From Streptomyces hiroshimensis (lineage in GTDB: Bacteria > Actinomycetota > Actinomycetes > Streptomycetales > Streptomycetaceae): a stretch of DNA of 64,000 nucleotides. The position numbers were made by a program, and so were the translations under genes. Positions within the stretch are counted from its first letter, which is position 1, and each line of letters opens with the position of its first letter. Below the pieces are notes generated by a model. That model was given only the letters and a program-made list of their open reading frames with translations, did not search any database and was not told where the DNA came from. Shown one piece after another: positions 34,746 to 44,110 of the stretch. Location: NCBI RefSeq assembly GCF_014650335.1, contig NZ_BMUT01000007.1, positions 315,864 through 379,863 of the forward strand, read 5' to 3'.

Positions 34746-34756
34746 GTAAGCTTTAC
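34746..34756. promoter_or_regulatory. Putative operator of the XRE gene
   Basis: GTAAGCTTTAC is a near-perfect inverted repeat in an otherwise G+C-rich region, 10 bases upstream of the XRE start codon. This is a likely promoter and autoregulatory site. Confidence 0.35.
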
Positions 34757-34767
34757 ATCCCCGGGTG

Positions 34768-36243
34768 TCAACGGTCTGCTGACAGCGGCTCGTTCGGTGC
34801 GAGGGAGGGCGCGATGCGGACCCCGTACTCGCGGCGCAGCACGGAGAGGGCGGCGAGGTAGCCGGACATGCCGTGGACGCTCGGTCCGGGCGGCGTGGAG
34901 GCGGAGCACAGGTATACGCCCGGCAGGGGCGTGGGGTAGGGGTCGATCTGGGGCACGGGGCGCAGGATGCTCTGAGTGAGTGTCATGGCGCCCGATCCGA
35001 TGTCGCCGCCCACGTAGTTCGGGTTGTACGCCTCGTATCCGGCGGCGGTGATGCCTCGCTGGGCGAGCACGGTGTCGGTGAACCCGGGGGCGTAGCGCTC
35101 GATGCGGGCGCGCACGAGGCCGACCGGGTCGCGCGTGTCGCCGTGGGGTACGTGTGCGTAGGCCCACACCGGGCGTTTGCCGGGCAGACCGCGTCCGGGG
35201 TCGGCCGTCATGGGGTCGACCACCAGCACGAAGGGCTCGTCGGTGGCGATGCCCTTCGCGGTGAGGCTCTCCTGGCGGAACATCTCGCGCTGTGTGCCGC
35301 CGAGGTGGACCGTACCCGCCCTGCCGACGTCCGGGTCGGTCCAGGGGATCGGGCCGGAGACGAGGAAGTCGGCCTTCGCGGCGCCGGGTCCGTAGCGGAA
35401 GCGCGCGAGGCGGCGCTTGTAGCGGTCGGGCAGCCGGTCGCCGGCGATCTGCAGGAAGGTCTTCGGGCTGGTGTCGAGCAGCACCGTTGCGGCGTGGCCG
35501 AGTTCCCTCAGGTCGGTGATCCGCCGGCCGGTGTGGATGACTCCGCCGTGGGCCGTGATGTCGTCGGCCATCACCTGGGCGATACGGCTGCTGCCGCCCC
35601 GCGGTATCGGCCAGCCCGTGCCGTGCGCGAGATGTCCCAGCAGCAGGGCGACCGCGCCGGCGGCGAGGCTGGGCAGCCTCCCGACGGCATGCGCGGCGAC
35701 ACCGGTCAGCAGCGCCCGGGCCCGCTCCGTACGGAACAGGGCGGGCGCGAACGGGCTGCCGTGGGCGAGCACCCTGGGGGCCAGCACGAAGGGGGCCAGG
35801 AGATCACCGGGGATGCCGCGCTGTCCGGAGAGGATCAGGTCGACGACACCGGTGCTGCGGCGGAGCAGGGGCTCCATCGCCGCCCGCCAGCGGGCTCCGT
35901 CGGGTCCCAGGTGCTCGCAGGTGGCGTCCAGGTCGCGGAAGGCGAGGGCGGCGGGGGCGCGGTCCAGCGGGTGGGCGTAGCTGATCTCGGGGTGCAGGAG
36001 GTCCACGCCGCGCGCGGACAGGTCGAATTCGCGGAAGAAGCGGGAAGCCGCGGCCATCGGGTGGACGGCCGCACAGACGTCGTGGACCACATCGGCGTCG
36101 AAGAGCGCCTTGCCGCGCAGGCCGCCGCCGATGTCCCGGGCCGCCTCGTAGAGCTCGACGCGCAGTCCGGCACGGGCCAGGGTCACGGCGGCGGCCAGGC
36201 CGTTGGGGCCTGTGCCCACCACCGCCGCGTCTGTGCGGTTCAC
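34768..36243 (-). CDS. FAD-dependent oxidoreductase, phytoene desaturase-like
   Basis: A 491-residue flavoprotein. It starts at a GTG (36243). The N-terminal dinucleotide-binding motif is G-T-G-P-N-G-L. The amino-oxidase/phytoene desaturase family pattern continues with E-A-A-R-D-I-G-G-G and a C-terminal G-V-Y-L-C-S-A-S-T-P-P-G-P-S-V-H-G-M. Members (CrtI, PYROXD2-like) oxidise lipids, amines or carotenoids; no carotenoid genes are nearby. It is 16 bases downstream of the membrane serine hydrolase and is probably the last gene of the Sdp-like operon. Confidence 0.87.
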   Translation of the reverse strand: MNRTDAAVVGTGPNGLAAAVTLARAGLRVELYEAARDIGGGLRGKALFDADVVHDVCAAVHPMAAASRFFREFDLSARGVDLLHPEISYAHPLDRAPAALAFRDLDATCEHLGPDGARWRAAMEPLLRRSTGVVDLILSGQRGIPGDLLAPFVLAPRVLAHGSPFAPALFRTERARALLTGVAAHAVGRLPSLAAGAVALLLGHLAHGTGWPIPRGGSSRIAQVMADDITAHGGVIHTGRRITDLRELGHAATVLLDTSPKTFLQIAGDRLPDRYKRRLARFRYGPGAAKADFLVSGPIPWTDPDVGRAGTVHLGGTQREMFRQESLTAKGIATDEPFVLVVDPMTADPGRGLPGKRPVWAYAHVPHGDTRDPVGLVRARIERYAPGFTDTVLAQRGITAAGYEAYNPNYVGGDIGSGAMTLTQSILRPVPQIDPYPTPLPGVYLCSASTPPGPSVHGMSGYLAALSVLRREYGVRIAPSLAPNEPLSADR

Positions 36244-36259
36244 GGGATGCCTCGCGTTT

Positions 36260-37822
36260 TCATGAGAGCTCGGCTGCGATGACGAGCAGGAACAAGGACA
36301 GAAGGCCTGCCGCGTACCGCGCTCCCAGGAGCGCCGCTTTGAGGGGTGGCGGATCCTTGCGGGCGCCGTCCGCCGGGGGGAGCCGCAGGACGGCCCACCA
36401 GCAGCCCACCGCGAGGAGGACGCCGCCCACGGCCCACAGCCATGGCGGCACGGAGACCCAGTCTCCGATGCGCCGCGCCAGGCCGAGGAGGGCGACGCCG
36501 AAGGCGACGCTCAGGACGGAATGGACGCGGTGGACCCTTCTGGGGAATCTCCGCCGGGCCACGTAGAAGACGGGACATGCGGCTCCGGCACAGCACAGCA
36601 CTGTGAGCAGGATGGGCGTGGCGTCGTGCGTGGGGTACGACCTCTCCGGCATGAGCCCCAGCAGGTGTTGGCCGATGGCATCGACCGGCTGGTCCGTGTT
36701 GGAGAGGACGACCACGCCCTTGCCGCTGGACCGGTCGAAGCCCATGTAGGAGGTGAATCCGCCCGTTTCGCCGTCGTGCCAGGTGATGTCGCGGCCTTGC
36801 AGGCGTGTGGTGTACCAGCCCAGCCCGATGCGTCCCACGGCGCCGGCGTCGAACTGTGGTGTGGCCGCTCCGGAGCCTGGTGCCGTGCCGAGCATCACGG
36901 CCCGCATGAGACCCGCGAGGTCTCCACTGGTCGACCAGAGGTCTCCGGCGGGTGTGTAGCCCGACGCCAGCCAGTGCTGCATGCCCGCGCCGTTGGCCCG
37001 GTGGCCGACGGCGCTGTTCGGCGGTATCTCGCTCTCGGAGCGCACGGTTTGGGTGTGGCTCATGCCCAGCGGTACGAGGAGGTGTTGCCGCAGGAGTTCC
37101 TCGTAGGGCTTGCCGGTGACGCGCGCGGCCGTCTGGCCCGCGAGCGCCATGCCGAGATTCGAGTACCGGAATCTCCCGGTTCCGCTGGAGGAGGCTTGGC
37201 GGCCGGCCGTGACGACGTCGTCCGGGGTGATGCCCCGGTACGGATCCATGCCCAGGGTCCGCAGCTCCGCACCGCGCAGGAGCACGTCGAGGCTCGACGG
37301 CATCAGGTCGACTCCGGCCCGGTGGGTCGCCAGGTCCATGAGCGTGGCCTCCCCCAGCGTCGGGTCGCTGAAGGGCTCATCGGGCAGAAGCCTTTCCAGG
37401 GGAACGTCCAGCCGAAGGGTGTGCCGGGCGGCGAGTTCCGACAGGAGCATGCCGGTCATCGCCTTTCCCAGGGAGCCGGCCTCGAAGACCGTGGACTCGT
37501 CCACGGCAGTGCGTTCCCGGTCGCCCGAGTCGCCCAGGCCGGCCAGACGGATCCCGTCACGGCTGATGACGGCCACCGACAGCCCGCGATAGCCCCGGCC
37601 GTCACCGGCGGCCTCGCGCACCTGGGCGGCGAGGGCGGTGTCACCGGTCGTCGCGCTGCCGAGAGCCGCCGGGCGGGGGGCGAGGAACATCCCCGCCCCC
37701 GCACCCGCCAGCACCGTGAGGCCCAGCAGGGCCATGCGGCGGCGCCCATGCCGCCGTACGCGCATGCGCAGCGCCCCGACCGCCCCGCCGTCCCGTGCCG
37801 CGCGCGCCTGTTCAGTCGGCAT
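36260..37822 (-). CDS. Membrane-anchored serine hydrolase, beta-lactamase (class C) family
   Basis: A 520-residue protein. The ATG at 37822 overlaps the SdpB-like stop by 11 bases. One N-terminal TM helix is followed by an extracytoplasmic penicillin-binding-protein-like domain with S-L-G-K (S-x-x-K), Y-S-N and H-D-G (the KTG equivalent). Three or four C-terminal helices follow. All three catalytic motifs are present. Such enzymes cut peptides or esters at the membrane. Its placement suggests processing of, or protection against, the Sdp-like peptide. This is inference. Confidence 0.85.
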   Translation of the reverse strand: MPTEQARAARDGGAVGALRMRVRRHGRRRMALLGLTVLAGAGAGMFLAPRPAALGSATTGDTALAAQVREAAGDGRGYRGLSVAVISRDGIRLAGLGDSGDRERTAVDESTVFEAGSLGKAMTGMLLSELAARHTLRLDVPLERLLPDEPFSDPTLGEATLMDLATHRAGVDLMPSSLDVLLRGAELRTLGMDPYRGITPDDVVTAGRQASSSGTGRFRYSNLGMALAGQTAARVTGKPYEELLRQHLLVPLGMSHTQTVRSESEIPPNSAVGHRANGAGMQHWLASGYTPAGDLWSTSGDLAGLMRAVMLGTAPGSGAATPQFDAGAVGRIGLGWYTTRLQGRDITWHDGETGGFTSYMGFDRSSGKGVVVLSNTDQPVDAIGQHLLGLMPERSYPTHDATPILLTVLCCAGAACPVFYVARRRFPRRVHRVHSVLSVAFGVALLGLARRIGDWVSVPPWLWAVGGVLLAVGCWWAVLRLPPADGARKDPPPLKAALLGARYAAGLLSLFLLVIAAELS

Positions 37823-38879
37823 GAGTCGTCGGCAGGCGGCCGCCGAACTTCGCTGCCAGCGCTCGTGCCGCACCGGCGAGGCGCCGGTAGTGCTCGTCCC
37901 CCATGATGACCAGCTCCAGAGCGATCATGGTCAGGGAGAACGTGATGAGCCCTGCCATGTGAATGGCGATGCCCAGGTGCAGCAGGACGCCGCAGGCGAC
38001 GGCGAAGGGCCGCAGCCCGCGCTTGAGGAGCAGGAACGAGAAGCCGAGCTGGAAGAACACCGTTCCGTACGTCATCGCCACGACCAGTGTGGCGTGCTCG
38101 TAGAGGAAGTGGTTGACGCCCGGCCAGCCGAACTCCGCGCCGCGGAGGATGTAGTAGAGCGCGGTCCCGTTCTGCCAGCGATCGCCCTGGACCTTGTACA
38201 TGCCCGAGACGAGGTAGATCGTGCACACCTGGAGGATGACGGCCAGGAGTCCCGCGTGGTGCAGGAGCGATCCGATCCTGTACCTCATGGATCCGGAAGC
38301 AGGCGAAGTGCGTGCCGGCTTCTTCCGCCGGCGTGCCCGGGCGTCGAGCGAGAACCGGGACCCGCAATCGACGAACAGAATGAAGACCAGGACGATGACG
38401 GTCGCGTTGTCACCACCGTCCAGGAGCAGGGGATTGCGCTGCTGCAGCGACCACAGGAAGACGTAGTGGACCACTGTCATCACACGGGTTTTCCACCCCA
38501 GCATGAACAGCAGGGCGGCCACCGCACCGGCATGGAAGACGACTTGGAACCACGTTTCGGACTTGCTGAGGGCGTACAGCGAGAACGCCTCGTCGTCCGC
38601 GTCGATGAAATTCTGCCAGGGCCATACGGCTTCGGGGCCCCAGAGAAAGCTCCGGTCGGAGTAGTCTCGCAAGTAGAAGTAGAGCCCGGCTGCGCCCAGG
38701 AGGATTCTCGTGAGAGCCGCCCCGATGAGGGCGTGCCGCTTGCCGCTGAACTTCTCGAACCAGGCGTAGAACAATGCCTTCGGGCCGGACGGCGCGGGGT
38801 TCGAGGCGGAGCCGGTGGAAGAGCTTGCGGGCGAATCCTTCTCCGCCGCCGCTTCAGTCGTCGCTTCGGTCATTGTCAT
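37812..38879 (-). CDS. HTTM-domain membrane protein, SdpB-like
   Basis: A 355-residue protein from the ATG at 38879 (ATGA overlap with the previous gene). After a Ser/Ala-rich cytoplasmic start (1-40) it has six to eight helices typical of the HTTM (horizontally transferred transmembrane, gamma-carboxylase-like) family. Markers include L-T-R-I-L-L-G and the later V-S-G-M-Y-K-V-Q-G-D-R-W-Q-N-G. SdpB of Bacillus, required to make the SDP toxin, belongs to this family. The G+C content of this gene and the next two is visibly lower than the surroundings. Confidence 0.8.
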   Translation of the reverse strand: MTMTEATTEAAAEKDSPASSSTGSASNPAPSGPKALFYAWFEKFSGKRHALIGAALTRILLGAAGLYFYLRDYSDRSFLWGPEAVWPWQNFIDADDEAFSLYALSKSETWFQVVFHAGAVAALLFMLGWKTRVMTVVHYVFLWSLQQRNPLLLDGGDNATVIVLVFILFVDCGSRFSLDARARRRKKPARTSPASGSMRYRIGSLLHHAGLLAVILQVCTIYLVSGMYKVQGDRWQNGTALYYILRGAEFGWPGVNHFLYEHATLVVAMTYGTVFFQLGFSFLLLKRGLRPFAVACGVLLHLGIAIHMAGLITFSLTMIALELVIMGDEHYRRLAGAARALAAKFGGRLPTTHAD

Positions 38880-39622
38880 GGCGCGACCTTGATCGGCTTC
38901 ATCCACGGCAGGTCGTAGTAGGAAATCTTGCCCTTGGCGTCCCGCGCGTAGCGCTGCGAGAACCTCGGAAATTCATTGGAGACGATGCGCACCTGCACGG
39001 ATTCGACGCCGGTCCCCCACAGCTTCGCCGCGCAGGCGCTGGCGAACGACTGGGCGTAGCGCACGGCCGACTCCCGGTTGTCCTTCTCGTTCTGCGTGAG
39101 CGGAGGATCGAGATCCTTCAGCTTTTCTTCCTCGGGCTCTTTCCCGGGCTCTTTCCCGGGCGCGCTCTCCGGCCGGTTCTTCTTCCGGATCTTCTCGAGC
39201 TCGGTGTCGCGCCAGGAGTCCAGCTGGGTCGGCACGCCGGAGGAGAGGCGGGATTCTCGCGACGGCCAGAACCGGGCGTCGTAGAGCTCCTGAAGGCCGG
39301 GCGAGGTGGCGTCGGACCACTGCGTGGTGACCGTCGATCCGTCGGGCTTCCGCATCTTCGCCCTGACCAGCACGCCCAGGTCCTTGTCCACGGGATCCGG
39401 CGCGAAAAGGTGCCAGTCCTGGCCGAAATACGGCAACATATAGGAGGAAATCTCCTTGTTGTACTTCTCTTTGACCGGGTTGAACGGCGTGTGGTAAATG
39501 GCCGTCATACCGAAGTGGAACGCCAGGGCCAGAGATATTGCGGCACCGGCCGCCAGCAATGCCCTCCGCCTGGCTCTGCTCCACTGCGTGAGCGGCATTT
39601 CTTCGGGATGGGAGTCTTCCAC
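38876..39622 (-). CDS. DUF5819-type single-pass protein, SdpA-like
   Basis: A 248-residue protein. I used the GTG at 39622; the ATG at 39598 is the main alternative. One TM helix (about 18-38) is followed by an outer domain with G-Q-D-W-H-L-F-A-P-D-P, the typical mark of DUF5819 and SdpA proteins. Next come a charged Glu/Lys/Pro segment and a C-terminal Y-Y-D-L-P-W. DUF5819 and HTTM genes commonly travel together. SdpA in Bacillus is needed with SdpB to mature the SDP peptide toxin. It is coupled to the HTTM gene. Confidence 0.75.
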   Translation of the reverse strand: MEDSHPEEMPLTQWSRARRRALLAAGAAISLALAFHFGMTAIYHTPFNPVKEKYNKEISSYMLPYFGQDWHLFAPDPVDKDLGVLVRAKMRKPDGSTVTTQWSDATSPGLQELYDARFWPSRESRLSSGVPTQLDSWRDTELEKIRKKNRPESAPGKEPGKEPEEEKLKDLDPPLTQNEKDNRESAVRYAQSFASACAAKLWGTGVESVQVRIVSNEFPRFSQRYARDAKGKISYYDLPWMKPIKVAP

Positions 39623-39716
39623 TTTTCCAGCTGCTTTCCTGGCTGCGCTGCGCCCGGGTGGCGGAACCCGGTGAAGGGGTCCGCCACCCAGGACCGATCG
39701 TGCGGTGCTACTGCGG

Positions 39717-40082
39717 TCAGTCGAAGGCGCGGGACAGACCGGACCCGCTGATCTCCGGAACCGAGGTGGCGCCACCGCGGCGGAACTGCTTGGCGCGCGG
39801 CTTCATCATTCCCGCGGCCACCTTCTTGCCGGTCTCCCAGGCCGCGCTGGCCACGACGCCCGCCGCCACGTTCTTGGCGAACGCCGCGTTGCACTGCGGC
39901 GCGAGGTCGCCGTCCGGGTCGACGATGTTCTCGGACTTGGTGGCCGCCTCCTGGAAAGCGGCCACGGTGGTCTCGCTTCCCGAACGGGCGGAGGACGGCG
40001 ATGCGGACGCGCTCGTCGCAGTAACGGCCGAGGCGCAAACGGCCACGGCGATTCCCGCGACGACGAGCTTCACACTCTTCAT
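39717..40082 (-). CDS. Small exported peptide precursor, possibly SdpC-like
   Basis: A 121-residue preprotein from the ATG at 40082, with GAGAGAGA upstream. The signal peptide is about 1-27 (ends S-A-S-A). The mature part has a single cysteine (Cys64), then a 36-residue helical, amphipathic Ala/Gly/Val/Lys stretch (about 65-100), then a short polar tail. It lies 94 bases before the SdpA-like gene in the same orientation. In Bacillus the SDP toxin is cut out of the exported SdpC by a process needing SdpA and SdpB. By position this is the candidate toxin or peptide substrate, although SDP itself has two cysteines. The 232 bases upstream are A+T-rich for this genome and hold the likely promoter. 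Confidence 0.6.
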   Translation of the reverse strand: MKSVKLVVAGIAVAVCASAVTATSASASPSSARSGSETTVAAFQEAATKSENIVDPDGDLAPQCNAAFAKNVAAGVVASAAWETGKKVAAGMMKPRAKQFRRGGATSVPEISGSGLSRAFD

Positions 40083-40314
40083 TTTTTATATCTCTCTCAA
40101 TGGGTGCGATTTCACCAGGTCACTGCCCACCGGGCCCGATTACGGGCAGCAATAGGTGGCCGACAGGGTGTGACATTACACGGAGAAGATGATCTTGGAC
40201 AGTGGCGGGCATCACAAGACGGCAAGGAATTGCGTAAAGGTTTGCAGGCACGCCTGAATCAGGGGTTCCGGTTTAAAAACCCCGGACCTCGCCATGAATT
40301 TGTTGCACATTAAT

Positions 40315-42048
40315 CTATTCCACTGTGCGGGCCCCCGGACGCAGGAAGCGCCGGAGCTTCTGCAGCGGCCATGTGTTGATGACGTCGTCCTTCGTCAGCC
40401 ACCCGCGCTGGGCCGTGCCCACGCCGAAGCGCATGTACGGCAGGTGGGTCACGGAATGCGCGTCCGTGTTCACCGCGAACTTCACGCCGTAGCGCTTGGC
40501 GCGCAGGATGTCCTCGTCGCACAGGTCGAGCCGTTCGGGGTGGGCGTTGATCTCCAGGGCGGTGCCGGTGCGGGCGCAGGTTTCGAAGACCGCGTCGAAG
40601 TCGGCGTCGATGCCCCGCCGTTTGCCGATCAGCCGCGTCGTGGGATGCCCGATGATGTTGACGTGCGGGTTCTCGCAGGCGCGCAGCAGGCGGCGGGTGA
40701 GTTCGTCGCGGGTCTGGTTGAAGTGCGAGTGCACCGAGGCGACGCACAGGTCGAAGCCTTCGAGGAAGGCGTCCGGCCAGTCCACCTCGCCGTCGGGGCC
40801 GATGTTGAGCTCCGTGCCGTGCAGCAGGCGCATTCTGCGGTGTCTGCCGTCGAGGGCGCGGACGCGGTCGCGCTGGGCCAGGATCTTCTTGTCCGTCATG
40901 CGCTGCATATAGAGGTTCGGGGCGTGGTCCGTCACGGCGTAGTACGCGTATCCGCGCCCGGCGGCCGCGGTCACCATGTCCTCCAGCGTGGCCACGCCGT
41001 CGGTGAGGTCGGTGTGGGTGTGCAGGTCGCCGCGGATGTCGTCCTCGGTGACGAGGTCCGGCAGCTCGTCGCGCAGTCCGGCCGCGATCTCGCCGCGGTC
41101 CTCGCGCAGGGCCGGAGGGATCCAGGGCAGGCCGAGCCGCGCGTAGACCTCCGCCTCGGTCTCCGAGACGATCTTCTTGCCGCTCTTGGCGTGGAAGAGG
41201 CCGTACTCGGACAGCTTGTACTTGTGGCGGACCGCGATCTCGCGGACGCGGATGTTGTGCGCCTTGGAGCCGGTGAAGTACAGCAGCCCCGCGCCCCAGG
41301 CGTCCGCCGGCAGGACGCGGAGGTCGACCTGCAGGCCCTTCGTCGTGCGGATCGAGGTCTTCTTCTCACCGTGCGCGATGACCTCGGCGGTGATCGGCAG
41401 CTCGGTGATCGCCTCCATGAGCGGGGCCGACCGTGCGGCGGCGACGAGGATGTCGACGTCCCCGATGGTCTCGCGCATCCGCCGCAGCGACCCCGCGTAC
41501 GTGCACCGCTCACATCCGCTCACCCCGGAGAGGTCGGCGACGACCTGTTCGGCGACGTCCATGGCGGCGTTCAGCAGGATGCGGTCGCCTGCCTGCTGCA
41601 TCAGGGCGATGCCGTGGAGGATGTTCTCCTCGGTCTTGGCGCCGAAACCCTTGAGGTCGCGGAGCTTCTTGTCGTGGACGGCGTCGAGGAGCTCGTCGAC
41701 GGAGGAGATGTGGAGTTCCTCGTAGAGGAGCATGGCCTTCTTGGGGCCGAGCATGGGGATGGTGATCAGCTCGCGCACTCCGGCGGGGATGACCGCCCTG
41801 GCCTCCTCGACCATGGAGAGCCGGCCGGTCCGCAGGTATTCGAGGACCTTCTCGGCGATCGACTTGCCGACGTTGGGGATGTCGAGCAGCCCCTTGAGGT
41901 CGAGGCGGGAGACATCGGCGTGGTGGCCGCCGATCGCGCGGGCGGCCTTCTCGTAGGCGCGCGCCTTGTACGCGTCGCCGCCGGTGATGGTGACGAGGTC
42001 GGCGTACTCCTGCAGCAGCGCCTCGACCTCTTCGTTGGGCCGGGCCAT
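40315..42048 (-). CDS. polX: PolX: DNA polymerase X with PHP exonuclease domain
   Basis: A 577-residue protein from the ATG at 42048. Order: helix-hairpin-helix 8-kDa-like region (about 1-90, with a G-V-G-K-x-I-type turn), fingers, nucleotidyltransferase region with G-S-L-R-R...G-D-V-D-I-L (about 180-195) and C-terminal PHP domain (about 330-570). The PHP domain has D-L-H-T-H-T-D, H-S-H-F and D-A-H-S metal ligands. It repairs DNA gaps and has 3'-5' exonuclease activity. The length fits bacterial PolX. It is divergent from the CapA-like gene. Confidence 0.92.
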   Translation of the reverse strand: MARPNEEVEALLQEYADLVTITGGDAYKARAYEKAARAIGGHHADVSRLDLKGLLDIPNVGKSIAEKVLEYLRTGRLSMVEEARAVIPAGVRELITIPMLGPKKAMLLYEELHISSVDELLDAVHDKKLRDLKGFGAKTEENILHGIALMQQAGDRILLNAAMDVAEQVVADLSGVSGCERCTYAGSLRRMRETIGDVDILVAAARSAPLMEAITELPITAEVIAHGEKKTSIRTTKGLQVDLRVLPADAWGAGLLYFTGSKAHNIRVREIAVRHKYKLSEYGLFHAKSGKKIVSETEAEVYARLGLPWIPPALREDRGEIAAGLRDELPDLVTEDDIRGDLHTHTDLTDGVATLEDMVTAAAGRGYAYYAVTDHAPNLYMQRMTDKKILAQRDRVRALDGRHRRMRLLHGTELNIGPDGEVDWPDAFLEGFDLCVASVHSHFNQTRDELTRRLLRACENPHVNIIGHPTTRLIGKRRGIDADFDAVFETCARTGTALEINAHPERLDLCDEDILRAKRYGVKFAVNTDAHSVTHLPYMRFGVGTAQRGWLTKDDVINTWPLQKLRRFLRPGARTVE

Positions 42049-42157
42049 GGGTCTGCTGTTCCCGCTCGGCGCGGATACGACACATTCCGCACAGAAAGTC
42101 ACTGTTTCCGCAAAATTTCTACAATGAAGTGAGCGGGGGCGAGGAGGTGGTTGAACC

Positions 42158-43120
42158 GTGAAGCTCGCACTCGCCGGGGACACCATGCTGGGCCGGGAGG
42201 TCGCCGGACGCCTCGCCACGGACCCGCCGGAGAGCCTGTTCGCCGACGAGGTGGTGGCCGTGGCGCACGAGGCCGACCTCTTCGTCCTCAACCTCGAATG
42301 TGCGGTCTCCGCGCGCGGCGAGCGCTGGCGGGACCCCTTCAAGCCGTTCTTCTTCCGGGCGCCGCCCGTGGCGACGGAAACGCTGCGGCACCTCGGCGTC
42401 GGCTGTGTGAACCTGGCCAACAATCACGCCCTGGACTACGGCCCCGAGGCCCTGCTCGACACCTTCCGCCATCTGGCCGACGCCGGGATCGCCTGGGCAG
42501 GGGCGGGCCGCGATGAGGAGGCGGCGCGGCAGCCGGCCGTCCTGGAGCGCTGCGGCCTGCGGCTGGGCGTCGTCGGGATCACCGATCACCCGCGCGACTA
42601 CGCGGCGGGCCCGGACCGGCCGGGAGTCGCCTACGCACACCTGGAGTCCGGCGCCCCGGCCTGGCTCCTGCGGACCGTCACCGCTCTCGGCACGGACATC
42701 ACCCTCGTCACGCCGCACTGGGGCCCGAACATGACCTCAGGCCCGGCCGACTACATCCGCCGGGCCGCGCAGGAGTTCCTCGCGGCGGGCGCCACCCTCG
42801 TCGCCGGGCACTCCGCGCACGTCTTCCACGGCGTCCGGGACCGCGTGCTCTACGACCTCGGGGACTTCATCGACGACTACGCGACGGACGAGCGGCTGCG
42901 CAACGACCTCGGACTGCTCTTCCTCGTCACGTTCGACGACACCCGCCCCGTACGCGTGGAAGCGGTGCCGCTCGCGCTCGACTTCTGCCGCACCCGGCTC
43001 GCGGACGAGGCCGAAACCCGGTGGATCGCCGGCAGGTTCCACCGGGCCTGCGCGGCCTTCGGCACGGACGTCGCGCAGGAGAACGGCCGCCTGGTGGTGG
43101 AGTGGGCCGGGCCTGCGTAG
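42158..43120 (+). CDS. CapA-family metallophosphatase-like protein
   Basis: A 320-residue protein from the GTG at 42158 with a strong GAGGAGGTGG site. It shows the CapA/PgsA-type calcineurin motifs: A-G-D-T-M, N-L-E, A-N-N-H-A-L-D, T-P-H-W-G and G-H-S-A-H-V. Family members act in poly-gamma-glutamate or surface polymer synthesis, but many actinobacterial copies are single genes of unknown role. There is no signal peptide, so it is probably cytoplasmic. Confidence 0.9.
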   Translation: MKLALAGDTMLGREVAGRLATDPPESLFADEVVAVAHEADLFVLNLECAVSARGERWRDPFKPFFFRAPPVATETLRHLGVGCVNLANNHALDYGPEALLDTFRHLADAGIAWAGAGRDEEAARQPAVLERCGLRLGVVGITDHPRDYAAGPDRPGVAYAHLESGAPAWLLRTVTALGTDITLVTPHWGPNMTSGPADYIRRAAQEFLAAGATLVAGHSAHVFHGVRDRVLYDLGDFIDDYATDERLRNDLGLLFLVTFDDTRPVRVEAVPLALDFCRTRLADEAETRWIAGRFHRACAAFGTDVAQENGRLVVEWAGPA

Positions 43121-43153
43121 CCACCGGCCGTCTCACTCCCCGGCCACCGGCCC

Positions 43154-44110
43154 TCACACGTCCCCCGTACCGTCCGTTCGGCTCGCGTCGCCGCGCTTGA
43201 ACAGCCGGGTCCGCCGGGCGTCGTCGACCGAGCGGAACAGCTGGTGGGGAACGGTCGTCCGCTCTCCCCTGAGCGGATAGTCCCCGTCGTGGACGATCCG
43301 CTCGTAGTCGCCGCCGCGCACCCAGCGGTCCAGCTCCGCGGCCCGGACGACCAGCAGGGGGTGGGTGGTCGACGGCATCATCCACTTGACGACGCGGTTC
43401 TTCACCCCGGTCGTATGGACCTCGAACTCGGCGGCCTGGTCCAGGAAGGCCCGGGGGTTCATCTCGGCGGTCCGGCTGCCGCCCGCGAGCTTCATGAAGG
43501 TCCGTACCGCGACGTCCGTGTCCTGGCCGACCAGCAGACCGGCCCGGTCACCCGACAGCTCGGCCTTCCTGCCCCAGTCCTGCAGCGCCAGCTCGAAGCC
43601 GCGTGCCACGAAGGCGGCCACGGGCACACTGCTGAACCCGCTGAGGCCGATGCGCGTCAGGATCCAGGCCAGCCCCTGGTACAGCGCGTGCCCCGAGATC
43701 GCGTGACCCAGCTCGTGACCGATGACGAAGCGGATCTCCTCCTCGTCCAGGGAGTCGATCAGGTCGCTGCCGAGCACGATGAACGGGCGCTCGAAGCCGA
43801 TGGTGACGGCGTTGAACCCGAGATCCCTGTTGACGTACAACTGCGGCGGTTCGGCGACGTCCAGAGTCCGTGCGGCGTCCTCCAGCAACAGGTGGAGCCG
43901 GTGGAACTGGGTCTCGCCCACTTTGACCGCGGAACCGAGGTGGTACAGCCGCACGGCGGCCTCGGAGGTGGAGCCGACGATCTTCTTCAGCAGCTCGTCG
44001 AAGCCCTTCACCTTGTGCACGGTCGTCAGCGCCACCTGCGCGGCGGGATGCTCGTACGCCTGGGAGGAGATCCGGGGGAAGCGGACCCGGGACGCGGAGG
44101 GGACTGTCAC
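43154..44110 (-). CDS. M48-family (Ste24/HtpX-like) metalloprotease
   Basis: A 318-residue protein from the GTG at 44110, with AGGAGG nine bases upstream. The zinc motif is H132-E-L-G-H136, and the third ligand is probably the Glu in K-A-E-L-S-G-D-R-A-G. It has little hydrophobic sequence beyond a stretch near 145-175, so it may be peripheral to the membrane. The GTG overlaps the stop of the gene before it (GTGA). It is the last gene of a four-gene unit with the GTPase-like protein. Confidence 0.88.
   Translation of the reverse strand: MTVPSASRVRFPRISSQAYEHPAAQVALTTVHKVKGFDELLKKIVGSTSEAAVRLYHLGSAVKVGETQFHRLHLLLEDAARTLDVAEPPQLYVNRDLGFNAVTIGFERPFIVLGSDLIDSLDEEEIRFVIGHELGHAISGHALYQGLAWILTRIGLSGFSSVPVAAFVARGFELALQDWGRKAELSGDRAGLLVGQDTDVAVRTFMKLAGGSRTAEMNPRAFLDQAAEFEVHTTGVKNRVVKWMMPSTTHPLLVVRAAELDRWVRGGDYERIVHDGDYPLRGERTTVPHQLFRSVDDARRTRLFKRGDASRTDGTGDV

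Noticed and set aside
40315..42423. A 702-residue form of PolX
   Set aside because: The first 125 residues are Arg/Ser-rich, overlap the divergent CapA promoter and are not in the family; the ATG at 42048 gives the usual length.
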